A stretch of DNA of 7,680 nt from RGIG3135 sp964477115 (GCA_964477115.1 CAYZCY010000051.1:1-7680); one strand, 5' to 3'; counted from the first letter of the stretch, positions 1-5,575 are shown. Numbers and translations are program-made. The notes: generated by a model from the letters alone, not told the origin.

Positions 1-1
1 A

Positions 2-373
2 CTACTTCTTCTTCTTGCCGCCGATTTGCTTCTTGGGGCCCTTGCGGGTGCGAGCGTTGGTATGAGTACGCTGGCCGCGAACGGGCAGACCCTTGCGGTG
101 ACGCAGACCGCGGTAGCAGCCAATCTCCATGAGACGCTTGACGTTCTGGGTAACGTCACGACGCAGGTCGCCCTCGACAACGAGGTTCTCCTGGATGTAG
201 TCACGGAGCTTAGCCTGATCCTCTTCGGTGAGATCACGAACGCGAACGTCGGGATCAACGCCGGTCTCAGCGAGGATCTTCTTAGAGGTGGTGAGACCAA
301 TGCCATAGATGTAGGTCAAGCCGACTTCAATGCGCTTATCGCGAGGAAGGTCGACACCAAAAAGACGTGCCAT
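2..373 (-). CDS. rpsM: 30S ribosomal protein S13
   Basis: A complete 123-residue S13, a protein of the head of the small ribosomal subunit that contacts tRNA and the inter-subunit bridges. The N-terminus MARLFGVDLP, the helix-two-turns-helix stretch with TYIYGIGLTTSKKIL, the RGLRHRKGLPVRGQRT motif (about residues 89-104) and the Lys-rich tail ending GGKKKK are all typical, and length is normal for the family. The ATG is preceded by a purine-rich AAGGGG about 10 nt upstream. It lies 24 nt after rpmJ on the same strand, so the two are surely co-transcribed. The stop codon is the first readable codon at the window edge. In the usual order rpsK, rpsD, rpoA and rplQ would follow to the left (inference). 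Confidence 0.98.
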   Translation of the reverse strand: MARLFGVDLPRDKRIEVGLTYIYGIGLTTSKKILAETGVDPDVRVRDLTEEDQAKLRDYIQENLVVEGDLRRDVTQNVKRLMEIGCYRGLRHRKGLPVRGQRTHTNARTRKGPKKQIGGKKKK

Positions 374-397
374 AGGTAAATTTCCCCTTCTTTCTTC

Positions 398-511
398 CTA
401 GCCCTGACGCTGCTTGTGGCGCGGGTTCTCGCAGATTACGAGCACCTTGCCGTGGCGTCGGATGATTTTGCACTTGTCGCACATTTTCTTGACCGAAGGA
501 CGTACCTTCAT
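398..511 (-). CDS. rpmJ: 50S ribosomal protein L36
   Basis: A 37-residue protein beginning MKVRPSVKKMCDKC and ending RHKQRQG, translated by hand because it is very short. It is the zinc-binding (C+) form of L36: Cys11, Cys14, Cys27 and His32 make the expected CCCH zinc ribbon. L36 is a small component of the large ribosomal subunit. An AAAGGA ribosome binding site lies about 8 nt before the ATG. It sits between infA and rpsM, its standard place. A 201-nt gap separates it from infA, much longer than needed, and that gap holds two strong hairpins. All key residues are present and I see no reason to doubt the call. Confidence 0.97.
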   Translation of the reverse strand: MKVRPSVKKMCDKCKIIRRHGKVLVICENPRHKQRQG

Positions 512-589
512 ATCATTTTCCTTTCGGTTATGCGGATCGTTCTATACTTCACGCCCAGCCGCAGGCGGTTGTCTTCCTATTCCCTTCTT

Positions 590-629
590 CTGCGCTCACC
601 GCTCGACTTGCGGTTTCATCAGAGCGCAG
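590..629 (-). promoter_or_regulatory. Bulged hairpin in rpmJ leader
   Basis: On the minus-strand transcript, CTGCGCTC (bases 629 down to 622) pairs perfectly with GAGCGCAG (597 down to 590). Inside it ACCGC pairs with GCGGT around a 7-nt loop, and a one-sided 7-nt bulge (TGATGAA) separates the two helices. The element lies about 80 nt ahead of the rpmJ ATG and directly after the terminator-like hairpin. Bulged helices in ribosomal-protein mRNA leaders are often repressor sites for a protein of the operon, but which protein, if any, binds here is unknown. Structure is seen; function is inferred. Confidence 0.45.
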
Positions 630-667
630 AAAAGACGCCTTCCCATCGCCCGCGATGCGGAAGCGTC
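630..667 (-). terminator. Terminator-like hairpin between infA and rpmJ
   Basis: In the minus transcript GACGC-TTCC-G-CATCGC folds back on GCGATG-GGAA-G-GCGTC: about 14 pairs with one unpaired G on each side and a tiny loop, followed by TTTTCTG. The stem is strong, but the U run is only four long. It could be a partial terminator or attenuator lowering expression of rpmJ-rpsM relative to infA, or a processing site. Full termination would require a separate rpmJ promoter; a weak TATAGA lies in the gap, without a convincing -35. Confidence 0.5.
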
Positions 668-712
668 TCAACTTGCTTAGAGAAAGCGCTCAGCGCATTC
701 CCCTTGCGGCCC

Positions 713-931
713 CTACTTGAAGCGGTAGGTGATGCGGCCGCGGTTCAGGTCGTACACGGAAAGCTCGACCGTAACCTTGTCTCCCGGCAGAATCTTGATG
801 TAATGCATACGCATCTTGCCGGAAATATGGGCAAGAATGACATGCCCATTTTCGAGCTCGACCTTGAACATTGCGTTGGGCAATGCCTCAAGGACGGTAC
901 CTTCAAGCTCGATTACGTCTTCTTTCGCCAA
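713..931 (-). CDS. infA: Translation initiation factor IF-1
   Basis: IF1 is the single-domain OB-fold factor that binds the ribosomal A site during initiation. The protein, MAKEDVIELEG to GRITYRFK, is exactly 72 residues with this start, the standard family length, and keeps the conserved core (NAMFKVELENGHVILAHISGKMRM and the PGDKV turn, about residue 50). I chose the TTG at 931 rather than the in-frame TTG at 946. It gives the canonical N-terminus, and a strong GGAGG lies 8 nt before it, overlapping the upstream candidate. There is no in-frame ATG alternative. infA heads the operon here; upstream are a long structured leader and divergent tRNA genes rather than map or adk, its usual neighbours. 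Confidence 0.96.
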   Translation of the reverse strand: MAKEDVIELEGTVLEALPNAMFKVELENGHVILAHISGKMRMHYIKILPGDKVTVELSVYDLNRGRITYRFK

Positions 932-977
932 AGTTGCATCCTCCAAGCAAAAAATCGCCTTAAAACAGCAACGATAG

Positions 978-986
978 ATGATAGCA
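978..986 (-). promoter_or_regulatory. Candidate proximal infA promoter (extended -10)
   Basis: The minus strand reads TGC-TATCAT, an extended -10 box (TATCAT matches TATAAT at 5 of 6) with only a poor -35 region upstream. It would start transcription near 970, giving a leader of roughly 40 nt before the infA TTG. It lies downstream of the internal terminator hairpin, so it could supply basal infA expression independent of the distal promoter. Confidence 0.4.
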
Positions 987-1052
987 AAAGACTGTTAAAT
1001 TGGAAGTAGGGAATTTTAAGCGCACAAAAACTCGACAAACGGTGCGTTTGCT

Positions 1053-1072
1053 AAAAAGCCTGCATGTCAGGC
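1053..1072 (-). terminator. Intrinsic terminator or attenuator in infA leader
   Basis: On the minus strand GCCTG-ACATG-CAGGC, a 5-bp stem with a 5-nt loop, is followed at once by TTTTT. The stem is short but GC-rich and the U run is well placed. It stands about 125 nt after the distal promoter and about 120 nt before infA, so it either ends a small RNA or attenuates infA. Just downstream, CAAACG-CAC-CGTTTG (1036-1050) forms another hairpin. Its CGCAC segment could instead pair with GTGCG at 1021-1025, a possible alternative fold. Confidence 0.5.
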
Positions 1073-1179
1073 AAGCGGTCTTAAGCCGCGCAGCTTCCAT
1101 GAGAATGCCCGATCGGACGAGAAGCCGCCAGGTACTTGCGCTACCGGATGAAACCGAGCGCGGCCGCCTTGTCGGCCGA
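1053..1179 (-). ncRNA. Candidate structured leader or small RNA upstream of infA
   Basis: From the predicted start near 1179 to the terminator at 1053 the minus transcript is about 127 nt and packed with helices: CGGCCG with CGGCCG (1161-1178) at the 5' end; GGTA with TACC, extended by CC/GG around a bulge (1128-1147); GCGGCTTC with GAAGCTGC (1090-1128), eight pairs including one G-U; GCGG with CCGC (1075-1089); then the terminator stem. I find no convincing reading frame and do not recognise a known riboswitch, SRP, 6S or tmRNA. It may be a cis-acting infA leader or a free sRNA. Confidence 0.35.
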
Positions 1180-1185
1180 AAGAAG

Positions 1186-1214
1186 ATGTTAGCTTTTGAT
1201 TGAGATTTGTGCAA
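1186..1214 (-). promoter_or_regulatory. Candidate distal infA/leader promoter
   Basis: The minus strand has TTGCAC (1214-1209), a 17-nt spacer, then TAACAT (1191-1186). The -10 matches at four of six positions and the -35 keeps TTG, with ideal spacing. It is back to back with the tRNA promoter, their -35 boxes separated by only 13 bp, so the two divergent units share a compact promoter region. Confidence 0.5.
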
Positions 1215-1227
1215 GACCTATTTTCGA

Positions 1228-1256
1228 TTGACCAAACGCGGCTTCACGGATAGAAT
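1228..1256 (+). promoter_or_regulatory. Promoter of the tRNA-Lys/tRNA-Gln unit
   Basis: TTGACC, a 17-nt spacer, then TAGAAT: five of six matches in each hexamer with ideal spacing. Transcription would begin near 1263, about 12 nt before the mature 5' end of tRNA-Lys. This is a textbook housekeeping-sigma promoter, as expected for stable RNA genes. Confidence 0.85.
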
Positions 1257-1275
1257 AATTTTTTGCGTGTGCTAC

Positions 1276-1351
1276 GGGCCATTAGCTCAGCTGGCAGAGC
1301 AGGGGACTTTTAATCCCAAGGTCGCGGGTTCGATTCCCTCATGGCCCACCA
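1276..1351 (+). tRNA. tRNA-Lys (anticodon TTT)
   Basis: A 76-nt cloverleaf: acceptor GGGCCAT pairs with ATGGCCC over all 7 bp, the D stem is GCTC/GAGC, the anticodon loop CTTTTAA carries TTT, and the T loop is TTCGATT. The 3' CCA is encoded. Two mismatches stand out: G27 opposite A43 at the base of the anticodon stem, and C50 opposite T64 in the T stem (GCGGG against CCCTC). The rest, including the TA at positions 8-9 and the A discriminator, is standard for tRNA-Lys, so I judge it functional. Confidence 0.96.
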
Positions 1352-1368
1352 CGCGCACCCGAACTAAC

Positions 1369-1442
1369 TGGGCCATCGTCCAGCGGCAGGACTCTGGTTT
1401 TTGGTGCCAGCTACCTAGGTTCGAATCCTAGTGGCCCAGCCA
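1369..1442 (+). tRNA. tRNA-Gln (anticodon TTG)
   Basis: A 74-nt tRNA with acceptor TGGGCCA/TGGCCCA, starting with the T1-A72 pair typical of glutamine tRNA, D stem GTCC/GGAC, anticodon loop TTTTGGT (anticodon TTG, reading CAA and possibly CAG), T stem CTAGG/CCTAG, and an encoded CCA after a G discriminator. It follows tRNA-Lys after 17 nt and should be processed from the same transcript. Confidence 0.96.
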
Positions 1443-1456
1443 TTTCAGCATCATCT

Positions 1457-1481
1457 AAAAACGCCCCGAAGGGCGTTTTTT
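1457..1481. terminator. Bidirectional terminator between tRNA unit and HD gene
   Basis: AAAAA-CGCCC-CGAA-GGGCG-TTTTTT: a 5-bp GC stem extended by A-T pairs, with a tetraloop and a T run on both strands. On the plus strand it ends the tRNA unit 15 nt after tRNA-Gln. On the minus strand it ends the convergent HD-domain gene about 40 nt past its stop. The 1482-1521 stretch between them holds nothing else I can see. Confidence 0.9.
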
Positions 1482-1521
1482 ATTCTGTGTAACTTTTCTA
1501 GCCCGGCTGTTCCCCGCTCGC

Positions 1522-2118
1522 CTATTCCGCAGGGACGAAGCTATCCCTGTCAGGCGCAAAGGACTGCATGGCCGCAATGGTGCGCGCGAAAAGTTCGTCG
1601 AGCTCCCAGCCGCACATTTCGGCACCCTTGCGAATGACATCACGCGAGCAGCCCGCGGCAAAGCGCTTGTCCTTGAACTTCTTCTTGAGGGACTTCACCT
1701 CAAAGTCCATGACGCTCTTCGACGGGCGCATGATAACCGCCGCGCCGATAAGGCCGGTCAGCTCGTCGGTGGCGAACAGCACCTTCTCCATGAACAGCTC
1801 GGGCTGAGGGCAGGCCTCGTTGAAATCGGAGTTGTGCGTCTGGATGGAGCGGATGAGCTGATCGCTGCCACCTGCAGCGCGAATCATCTCGGCGCCCTTG
1901 ATGGTGTGATCTTCCGGCGTGGGGTATTCCTCCCAGTCGATGTCGTGCAGAAGGCCCACGATACCCCAGAAATCCACGTTGTCGGGATCAAACTCCTTGG
2001 CGTAGAAGCGAAGGGTGCCCTCCACCGCTTCGGCGTGCTCGATGTGGAAGGGATCCTTGTTGTGCTCGTTCAGAAGCGCGAAGGCGTCTTCGCGTGTAAT
2101 TCCAGCCTCAAATGCCAT
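1522..2118 (-). CDS. HD-superfamily hydrolase, function unassigned
   Basis: A 198-residue soluble protein with an HD-domain metal-binding pattern: His25/His28 near the start (DPFHIEHAEA), the His58-Asp59 pair in GLLHDIDWEEY, His71 in PEDHTIKGAEMI, His95 in SIQTHNSD, and Asp118 in FATDELTGLIGA. Such proteins are metal-dependent phosphohydrolases; this one resembles small stand-alone predicted HD hydrolases of unknown substrate. No signal peptide, membrane segment or second domain is visible. The ATG has a good AGGAAGAGG-type binding site, and a promoter lies about 50-80 nt upstream, so it is probably monocistronic, ending at the shared terminator. The substrate cannot be read from the sequence. 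Confidence 0.85.
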   Translation of the reverse strand: MAFEAGITREDAFALLNEHNKDPFHIEHAEAVEGTLRFYAKEFDPDNVDFWGIVGLLHDIDWEEYPTPEDHTIKGAEMIRAAGGSDQLIRSIQTHNSDFNEACPQPELFMEKVLFATDELTGLIGAAVIMRPSKSVMDFEVKSLKKKFKDKRFAAGCSRDVIRKGAEMCGWELDELFARTIAAMQSFAPDRDSFVPAE

Positions 2119-2132
2119 GCCTCTTCCTTTCT

Positions 2133-2199
2133 GGGCCCAAACAAAGGCCCGCTTACCTTCTCAATCCATAGTATAGGCGATGAAATCGCGGGCGGTGCA
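2133..2199 (-). promoter_or_regulatory. Candidate promoter and leader hairpin of the HD gene
   Basis: The minus strand has TGCACC (2199-2194), an 18-nt spacer and TATACT (2175-2170); the -10 is strong, the -35 weak. The start would be near 2163. In the 45-nt leader, GGGCC (2150-2146) can pair with GGCCC (2137-2133) around an 8-nt loop, just ahead of the ribosome binding site. The hairpin does not cover that site, so a regulatory role is unclear. Confidence 0.5.
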
Positions 2200-2211
2200 G
2201 GCGGCGGGATC

Positions 2212-2418
2212 TTACGGTGCTGTGCTGTTTTCCGGCACAAAGAAGGAGCTGCGATCGAGGCCTTCGTGCTCGAGCAGCCAAAGCTTGTTGGAAATACCGC
2301 CCGCGAAGCCCGTGAGGCTGCCGCTGGCACCCACCACGCGATGGCAGGGAACAATGATGCTGATGGGGTTGTGCCCCACCGCACCACCCGTAGCCTGGGA
2401 GCTCATGGAGGGCCTGCC
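2212..2418 (-). pseudogene. ogt: Remnant of methylated-DNA-protein cysteine methyltransferase
   Basis: Ogt/MGMT proteins repair O6-alkylguanine by moving the alkyl group to a cysteine. Directly after the permease stop codon, and in the same frame, the sequence reads GRPSMSSQATGGAVGHNP, then IIVPCHRVVG and SLTGFAGGISNKLWLLEHEG. That is the recognition-helix part, the PCHRV active site and the C-terminal end of the family. Everything earlier (N-terminal domain, first helix of the helix-turn-helix) is missing; a normal protein has about 150-180 residues. The only start, an ATG at 2406, gives 64 residues and has no convincing ribosome binding site. I read it as a decayed, 5'-truncated gene whose breakpoint lies at the permease end. 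A short translated product cannot be excluded. Confidence 0.85.
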
Positions 2419-3543
2419 CTAGAAAACAACGCCTGCAGCCGTGAAGAGCAGGCCCCAGATCACGCCTGTCGCGTACATGGCGGCGATGATCATCAGGTTT
2501 TGGGACATGGGTCGATTGGCGCGCACGAGCACCATAAGACCGACGCCCGCCGAGACCAGAAGGCCCGCCATCATGGCGCCCGCTCCCAGCACGCCTTCGA
2601 GATAGAGCTGCGCGATAAGCACGCTCGCTGCGCAATTGGGGATCAGGCCGACCAGCGCGGACGCAAACACGGCAATTGCGGCGTTGGATTCCAAGAAGTG
2701 AGCGAGGGTATCTTCTCCGATGAGCTCGAGAGCCGCGTTCAGGATCAAGGTGACGACGAAGATGAAGAAGCCCACCTTGGCCGTATGCAGAAGAGCGCTT
2801 TTCGCCATGCCGCGCCAGCCGCCCCCATGGGAGTGGTCATGATGGTGGCCGTGGTCGTGGGCGCCATGAGCATGAGAATGGTCGCGGCCTTCGTGGTGGT
2901 TGTGGTCGTGAGAGTGGACGTGCGCGGCATTGTGATCTTCGTAGTCATGCGCGTGCATGTGCACCACGGCGTCATCCACGCCGTCGGGCTCATGCTCATG
3001 ATTGTGAACCTGCAGGTGATCGGGGCTCGGACCGCAATCGCAGCCATCGCGCTCGCACAGCTCATGAATGAGGAGAGTCTGCTTGTCCCTGCGAAGAAGC
3101 CGCAATACGGCATCAACGATAAAGCCCATCAACATGCCGATGACGATCTTGGTGCCCAAAACCTTGGCGATGGTCTGCACCGGCACCTGCTCGGCTATGA
3201 AGATGGGAAGCATCTCATCAGATGTGGACAGAAACACCGCAAAGACCGTACCCAGGGTAACCACGCGGCCGGCATAGAGCGCTGCTGCTGCGGCAGAGAA
3301 CCCGCACTGCGGCACGGCGCCAAGCAACGCGCCCATCACCGGACCAGCAGCGCCGGCGTGGCTGATAGCCTCCTGCGTTTTCGTACCCGTCTTGTGCTCA
3401 AGCCATTCCATGGCCAAGTAGGTCACGAAAAGAAAGGGTATGAGATAGAGGACATCACTTATCGAATGGCCAAGGATATGCCCGATAATGACATCGATGG
3501 TCTCTTCTTCGAAACTATGACTATGTGCATGCAGTTCATTCAT
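2419..3543 (-). CDS. Putative heavy-metal exporter permease with His-rich loop
   Basis: A 374-residue polytopic membrane protein resembling the putative 10-TM heavy-metal exporter family (ArsP_2 type; relatives are labelled arsenic efflux or manganese transporter). It has two related halves: residues 30-150 with GAVPQCGFS (Cys80) and STSDE (106-110), and residues 255-374 with GLIPNCAAS (Cys304), an internal repeat expected of an inverted-repeat transporter. Between them a soluble loop (about 155-245) holds CERDGCDC (Cys163, 168, 170) and some 24 histidines between residues 176 and 239. Three more His sit at 5, 7 and 9. The loop suggests zinc, nickel, cobalt or similar metal sensing or buffering, but the ion is inferred. 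The ATG lacks a ribosome binding site and lies 8 nt after a perfect -10 box. Confidence 0.8.
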   Translation of the reverse strand: MNELHAHSHSFEEETIDVIIGHILGHSISDVLYLIPFLFVTYLAMEWLEHKTGTKTQEAISHAGAAGPVMGALLGAVPQCGFSAAAAALYAGRVVTLGTVFAVFLSTSDEMLPIFIAEQVPVQTIAKVLGTKIVIGMLMGFIVDAVLRLLRRDKQTLLIHELCERDGCDCGPSPDHLQVHNHEHEPDGVDDAVVHMHAHDYEDHNAAHVHSHDHNHHEGRDHSHAHGAHDHGHHHDHSHGGGWRGMAKSALLHTAKVGFFIFVVTLILNAALELIGEDTLAHFLESNAAIAVFASALVGLIPNCAASVLIAQLYLEGVLGAGAMMAGLLVSAGVGLMVLVRANRPMSQNLMIIAAMYATGVIWGLLFTAAGVVF

Positions 3544-3551
3544 AGCGGTGC

Positions 3552-3557
3552 ATTATA
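3552..3557 (-). promoter_or_regulatory. Perfect -10 box giving a leaderless permease mRNA
   Basis: TATAAT on the minus strand ends 8 nt before the permease ATG. Transcription normally starts 6-8 nt after the -10, so the mRNA would begin at or next to the A of the ATG. The intervening GCACCGCT contains no Shine-Dalgarno sequence. The -35 region 17 nt upstream (TAAACG) is weak. The box abuts the T-rich tail of the groEL terminator. Confidence 0.6.
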
Positions 3558-3591
3558 AAAGAAGAGGAGCCCATCGTTTATGACAGGCTCC
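3558..3591 (-). terminator. Terminator of the groES-groEL operon
   Basis: In the minus transcript GGAGCC (3591-3586) pairs with GGCTCC (3571-3566) across a 14-nt loop that can itself form a short CAT/ATG helix, followed by the pyrimidine run TCTTCTTTT. It stands about 50 nt after the groEL stop. The T run merges with the permease -10 box, so terminator and next promoter are packed together. Confidence 0.7.
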
Positions 3592-3641
3592 CCCGTTTGG
3601 CTTAATTTGAAGCCCCGAGCCGCGATCGACTCGAAAGCCCC

Positions 3642-5270
3642 TTAGTACATTCCGCCGCCGCCACCCATGGCGCCAGCAAGCTCGGACAGGTCCGGACCCT
3701 CCTTCGGGATCTCGTTGATGGTGGCCTCGGTGATGAGGATGAGGCTTGCAACGGAAGCTGCGGACTGCAGAGCGGTGCGGGTAACCTTGACGGGGTCGTT
3801 CACGCCCATCTCGATCATCATGCCGCATTCACCGGTCTTGTAATTGCGACCCCAGCCTGCTTCGGCCTTCTTGACCTCGGCGACCTCGACGGAGCCCTCA
3901 TAGCCGGCGTTCTCGGAGATTGCGCGCAGCGGAGCCTCGAGAGCCTTGCGTATGATGGCAACGCCGATCTTCTCCTCGTCGTCGGCCTCAATGGCATCAA
4001 GCGCGCCGATGGCGTTCACAAGAGCCACGCCGCCACCTGCGACAATGCCCTCCTCGACAGCCGCGCGGGTTGCCTGCAGGGCGTCCTCAATGCGGGACTT
4101 CTTCTCCTTGAGCTCGGATTCGGTAGCTGCGCCCACCTTGAGAACAGCCACGCCGCCGGAGAGCTTGGCCAGGCGCTCCTGAAGCTTCTCGCGGTCGAAG
4201 TCAGAATCAACACGCTCGACCTCAGCCTTGATCTGGCCGATGCGAGCCTCGATGGCAGCATGATCGCCAGCGCCGTCAACAATGAGGGTGGAGTCTTTGG
4301 TGACCTTGACGGTCTTGGCGGTGCCGAGCATGGATGCGTTGGCGTCTGCCAGGGTCATGCCGAAGTCCTTGTCGATCACCTGAGCGCCAGTGACAATGGC
4401 GATATCCTCGAGGATGCGCTTGCGGCGATCGCCGAAGCCCGGGGCCTTGATGGCGACCACGTTCAGGGTGCCGCGCAGCTTGTTGAGGAGCAGGGTGGCC
4501 AAAGCCTCGCCTTCGACATCCTCGGCAACCAGAAGCAGCGGACGGCCGGACTTCATGACATCCTCAAGCAGGCCGATCATGTCAGAGATGGAAGTGACCT
4601 TCTGATCGGTGAGCAGGATGAAGGGATCCTTGAGCACGGCCTCCATCTTCTCCATGTCGGTGGCCATGTAGGGAGAGATGTAACCGCGGTCGTACTGCAT
4701 GCCCTCAACGAGAGCGAGATCCATGCCGAAGGTCTGGGACTCCTCGACGGAGATGGCGCCGTCCTTGCCAACGGCATCCATGGCCTCGGCGATCTTCTCG
4801 CCGATGGTAGCATCGCCTGCGGATATGGTACCGACGTTAGCGATCTGCTCCTTGGTGGAAACCGGAGTTGCCGCTTCCTTAATGGACTCGACTACGGCGT
4901 CGACAGCCTTCTCGATGCCGCGGCGGATGCCGAGAGCGTCGGCACCAGCAGTGACGTTCTTGAGACCCTCGGACACAATGACGTCAGCCAAAAGAGTTGC
5001 GGTGGTGGTGCCGTCGCCTGCGACGTCGTTGGTCTTCACGGCAACCTCGCGCACGAGCTGAGCGCCCATGTTCTCAACCGGATCCGCCAGGTCGATCTCA
5101 CGGGCAACGGTCACGCCGTCGTTGGTGATGGTGGGTGCGCCGTAGGACTTCTCAATGGCGACGTAGCGACCCTTGGGGCCAAGCGTCACCTTGACGGCGT
5201 CGGCAAGCTTGTGGACGCCCGCGGCAAGACCGCTGCGAGCATCAGCTTCGAACTTGATTTCTTTAGCCAT
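3642..5270 (-). CDS. groEL: Chaperonin GroEL (60 kDa)
   Basis: A full-length 542-residue GroEL, the double-ring ATP-driven folding chaperone of the cytoplasm. Visible signatures: nucleotide-binding GPKGRYV (31-37), NDGVTVAREI (50-59), AGDGTTTATLL with Asp86 (84-94), the AAVEEGIVAGGGVAL stretch (403-417) with the ATP-hydrolysis aspartate at 396 just before it, and the Gly-rich end GGGGGMY. Residue 36 is Tyr where many GroELs have Asn, probably lineage-specific. The ATG has AAAGGA about 9 nt upstream and lies 17 nt after groES, the normal two-gene operon. Expression should follow the CIRCE-controlled promoter ahead of groES. Whether the genome has a second groEL, as some actinobacteria do, cannot be told here. 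Confidence 0.98.
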   Translation of the reverse strand: MAKEIKFEADARSGLAAGVHKLADAVKVTLGPKGRYVAIEKSYGAPTITNDGVTVAREIDLADPVENMGAQLVREVAVKTNDVAGDGTTTATLLADVIVSEGLKNVTAGADALGIRRGIEKAVDAVVESIKEAATPVSTKEQIANVGTISAGDATIGEKIAEAMDAVGKDGAISVEESQTFGMDLALVEGMQYDRGYISPYMATDMEKMEAVLKDPFILLTDQKVTSISDMIGLLEDVMKSGRPLLLVAEDVEGEALATLLLNKLRGTLNVVAIKAPGFGDRRKRILEDIAIVTGAQVIDKDFGMTLADANASMLGTAKTVKVTKDSTLIVDGAGDHAAIEARIGQIKAEVERVDSDFDREKLQERLAKLSGGVAVLKVGAATESELKEKKSRIEDALQATRAAVEEGIVAGGGVALVNAIGALDAIEADDEEKIGVAIIRKALEAPLRAISENAGYEGSVEVAEVKKAEAGWGRNYKTGECGMMIEMGVNDPVKVTRTALQSAASVASLILITEATINEIPKEGPDLSELAGAMGGGGGMY

Positions 5271-5287
5271 GACAGTGATTCCTTTCT

Positions 5288-5575
5288 CTAACCGATGACG
5301 GCGTACAGGTCATCGGCGCGCAGGATGAGCAGATCTTCGCCCTCGTGGGAGATTTCGGTTCCGCCGTACTTGCCAAACACAACGCGGTCGCCCTCAGCTA
5401 CGGGCATGGGCAGGTACTCGCCGTTCTTGCCGAGCTTGCCGGGGCCTACGGCTACAACGGAGCCGGTCTGCGGCTTTTCCTTGGTCTCCTTGGCCAGGTA
5501 CAGGCCGGAAGCGGTGGTGGTTTCGACCTCATCGACCTTCACGATAACGCGATCGCCCAGGGGCTTAAGGTTCAT
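5288..5575 (-). CDS. groES: Co-chaperonin GroES (10 kDa)
   Basis: A 95-residue GroES, the heptameric lid of the GroEL chamber. Residues 4-14 (KPLGDRVIVKV) form the conserved first strand. The mobile loop (about 17-33, VETTTASGLYLAKETKEKP) carries the hydrophobic GLYLA that docks on GroEL apical domains. GSVVAVGPG (38-46) and VVFGKYGGTEI (65-75) are the remaining conserved blocks, and length is normal. AAGGAAGGT lies 5-6 nt before the ATG. It is the first gene of the operon. The roughly 100-nt leader contains CIRCE and a small AAGCA-GCAA-TGCTT hairpin (5604-5617) with a GNRA-type loop. Confidence 0.98.
   Translation of the reverse strand: MNLKPLGDRVIVKVDEVETTTASGLYLAKETKEKPQTGSVVAVGPGKLGKNGEYLPMPVAEGDRVVFGKYGGTEISHEGEDLLILRADDLYAVIG

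Noticed and set aside
512..552. Possible 14-codon GTG-started leader peptide whose TGA overlaps the rpmJ ATG
   Set aside because: No ribosome binding site at a usable distance and it is very short; chance is more likely.
960..1214. 84-codon minus-strand frame in the infA leader
   Set aside because: Its TTG start is the -35 box of the predicted promoter and it lacks a ribosome binding site; helices explain the region better.
1207..1431. 74-codon frame through the tRNA genes
   Set aside because: It translates tRNA sequence; the tRNAs and their promoter explain the stretch.
2850..3050. Tandem-repeat-like low complexity DNA
   Set aside because: It is the His/Asp/Ser-rich coding loop of the permease, with irregular units and no fixed period.
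1834..3558. 574-codon open frame on the plus strand opposite the permease
   Set aside because: It is antisense to a clear membrane protein, spans several unrelated genes, is rich in His/Val runs created by the complementary His codons, and has no family features.
4260..5291. 343-codon plus-strand frame opposite groEL
   Set aside because: Antisense shadow of a GC-rich, highly conserved gene; such frames are common opposite groEL.
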